Assembly: GCA_035500675.1 (NCBI GenBank)
Contig: DATJXA010000030.1
Location: 1-6,815, forward strand
DNA length: 6,815 bases
Source: JAGVPT01 sp035500675
GTDB taxonomy: Bacteria; Bacteroidota; Ignavibacteria; UBA10030; UBA8401
Direction: 5' to 3'
Shown here: positions 5,717 to 6,815 of the stretch, piece after piece
How the letters are laid out: each line of letters opens with the position of its first letter
Numbering within the stretch: the first letter of the stretch is position 1
Notes under the pieces: generated by a model
Database searches by the model: none
What the model saw: only the letters and a program-made list of their open reading frames with translations
What the model was told of the DNA's origin: nothing
Program-made: the position numbers and the translations under genes

Positions 5717-6815
5717 ATGAACGATTTTTTGTATAAAGAGCTTGAGAGCATTCCGTTTCTTGGAAGCCTCGGCATCAAGCGTTACGAGCTCGACAACGGA
5801 TTGAGCGTTGCGATCGTTGTCGACGGCACGACTCCGATATTTACGTACCAGACATGGTACAAAGTCGGATCGGCCGATGAGCCTGCCGGACGGCAGGGGC
5901 TTGCGCACCTGTTTGAACATATGATGTTCCGTCAGACAGCACGCCGTGCGATGGGGGAATTCGAACGAGTTGTCAATGCGAATGGCGGGACGGGGATCAA
6001 CGCGTATACCTCGCGGGATCAGACTGTCTATTTCTTCACTTTTCCCTCGGACAAGATCGATGTTGCAACGGACCTTGAATCCGATCGGATGGAAAACCTT
6101 CAGATCGACGAGGAGATGTTTGCGACTGAAAAAGGGGCAGTTGTTACTGAAAAAAATCGCGGCTTGGACGATCCAAACAGATTCCTATGGGAAGAGCTTT
6201 ATCGGCTTGCGTACGTCGAGCACAACTATCGGTATTCGACCATCGGCGAATTCGAATCGATCAAAAGCTTCACGGCCGACGAGGCCCGGAGTTTTTACCG
6301 TCGGTACTATTCTCCGGACAATTCGTTGATCATCGTCGTCGGGGATGTCGATCCGGAAACGGTCATGCGTTCAATCGCGAAACGCTATGGACCGATTCCC
6401 CGGTCCGGAACGAAACGTCGCGCCGTAAAGCCTGAGCCGCTTCAGACAGAAAATCGCGAGGCGACGATCTCTCACCCCAAAGCGACACGCCGAATGCTGG
6501 CAAAAGTTTGGCATACGCCGTCCATTGTTCACGCCGATTACCCCGCTTTGGCGGCTGTGGGACGGCTCCTCACGTCGGGAAAATCCGCGATCTTAAACGA
6601 ACGGATCCTCAATACGTCGAAAGCGACCGAACTCTTCGCAGACATATTTCTCTCCCGCGATTGCAGCACTTTTGAGCTCTTTGTCCAGCCAGTTGACGGA
6701 GAGACGTTTGAGAATATTGAAAAGATCGTCTACCAGAGTTTGGGTGAGCTTGCCGAGGGCCGCATCGATGAACGCCAATTGCTTATCGTTAAAAATAATT
6801 TGCAACGTGAAACGT
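5717..6815 (+). CDS. M16-family zinc metallopeptidase, N-terminal part (3' end outside window)
   Basis: The frame is open from the ATG at 5717 to the end of the window: 366 complete codons, no stop. It encodes the first half of an insulinase/pitrilysin-type (M16) peptidase, which encloses peptides in a clam-shell made of homologous halves. The inverted zinc motif is intact: H64-L-F-E67-H68 (HLFEHMMF), with the third ligand as E145 in AVVTEKNRG, 76 residues after H68, matching the family spacing. Before it lies the typical YELDNGLSVAIVVD strand (23-36) and TWYKVGSADEPAG; after it NAYTSRDQTVYFF, the E.F..I..FT..EA..FY...Y.P.N..I..VGD segment (178-210), and the start of the second M16 domain (about 255-366). 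The start is the first ATG after an in-frame TAA (5699-5701) and gives a usual short lead-in, although no Shine-Dalgarno site is seen. No signal peptide is evident, so this copy may act in the cytoplasm. Substrate is unknown. Whether it is a two-domain enzyme or is followed by an inactive partner subunit cannot be seen. Confidence 0.93.
   Translation, partial: MNDFLYKELESIPFLGSLGIKRYELDNGLSVAIVVDGTTPIFTYQTWYKVGSADEPAGRQGLAHLFEHMMFRQTARRAMGEFERVVNANGGTGINAYTSRDQTVYFFTFPSDKIDVATDLESDRMENLQIDEEMFATEKGAVVTEKNRGLDDPNRFLWEELYRLAYVEHNYRYSTIGEFESIKSFTADEARSFYRRYYSPDNSLIIVVGDVDPETVMRSIAKRYGPIPRSGTKRRAVKPEPLQTENREATISHPKATRRMLAKVWHTPSIVHADYPALAAVGRLLTSGKSAILNERILNTSKATELFADIFLSRDCSTFELFVQPVDGETFENIEKIVYQSLGELAEGRIDERQLLIVKNNLQRET

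Noticed and set aside
5946..6435. Open frames of 82 and 127 codons on the + strand inside the peptidase gene
   Set aside because: They are alternate frames of the M16 gene, with Arg/Ser-rich translations and no start signals.

Overview
The window reads like a chromosomal segment of a free-living bacterium of the FCB group, most likely Ignavibacteria or a related Bacteroidota/Chlorobiota lineage. The main evidence is a large secreted protein ending in a type A C-terminal sorting domain of the type IX secretion system (T9SS), with the NYPNPFNPST-type entry common in that group. A TTTG/TAnnTTT-like promoter before the third gene supports this. The lineage is an inference; no rRNA or marker gene is present.

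All five genes are on the + strand. In order they are: the 3' end of a RecD2-type helicase gene (2-667); a 763-residue exported beta-rich T9SS cargo protein (904-3195) with a Rho-independent terminator behind it; a HIT-family nucleotide hydrolase/phosphorylase (3401-3904); a solitary gamma-class (TaqI-like) N6-adenine DNA methyltransferase (about 4070-5617); and the 5' part of an M16 zinc metallopeptidase gene that runs off the window (5717-6815). The genes look functionally unrelated. Gaps of about 100 to 240 bp, each with its own repeat or control element, argue against one tight operon. No stretch over 300 bp lacks a gene. No tRNA, rRNA, CRISPR array, transposase or phage gene was seen.

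The most unusual feature is in the gaps. Each of the four intergenic spaces carries a different degenerate short repeat built on a 7-nt unit: AATTANN at 662-751, AATCGTC at 3315-3340, CAAANNN and its complement at 3932-4061, and CAGATTK at 5635-5668. Two of them are head-to-head arrays holding perfect inverted repeats of 20 and 22 bp. A fifth heptamer array (CAGTGAA-like, 2723-2757) lies inside the coding sequence of the T9SS cargo gene, in a linker. The words differ but the 7-nt register is shared, which suggests one process of intergenic repeat growth resembling the heptanucleotide STRR repeats known from filamentous cyanobacteria. This is an inference from one window and needs a genome-wide count.
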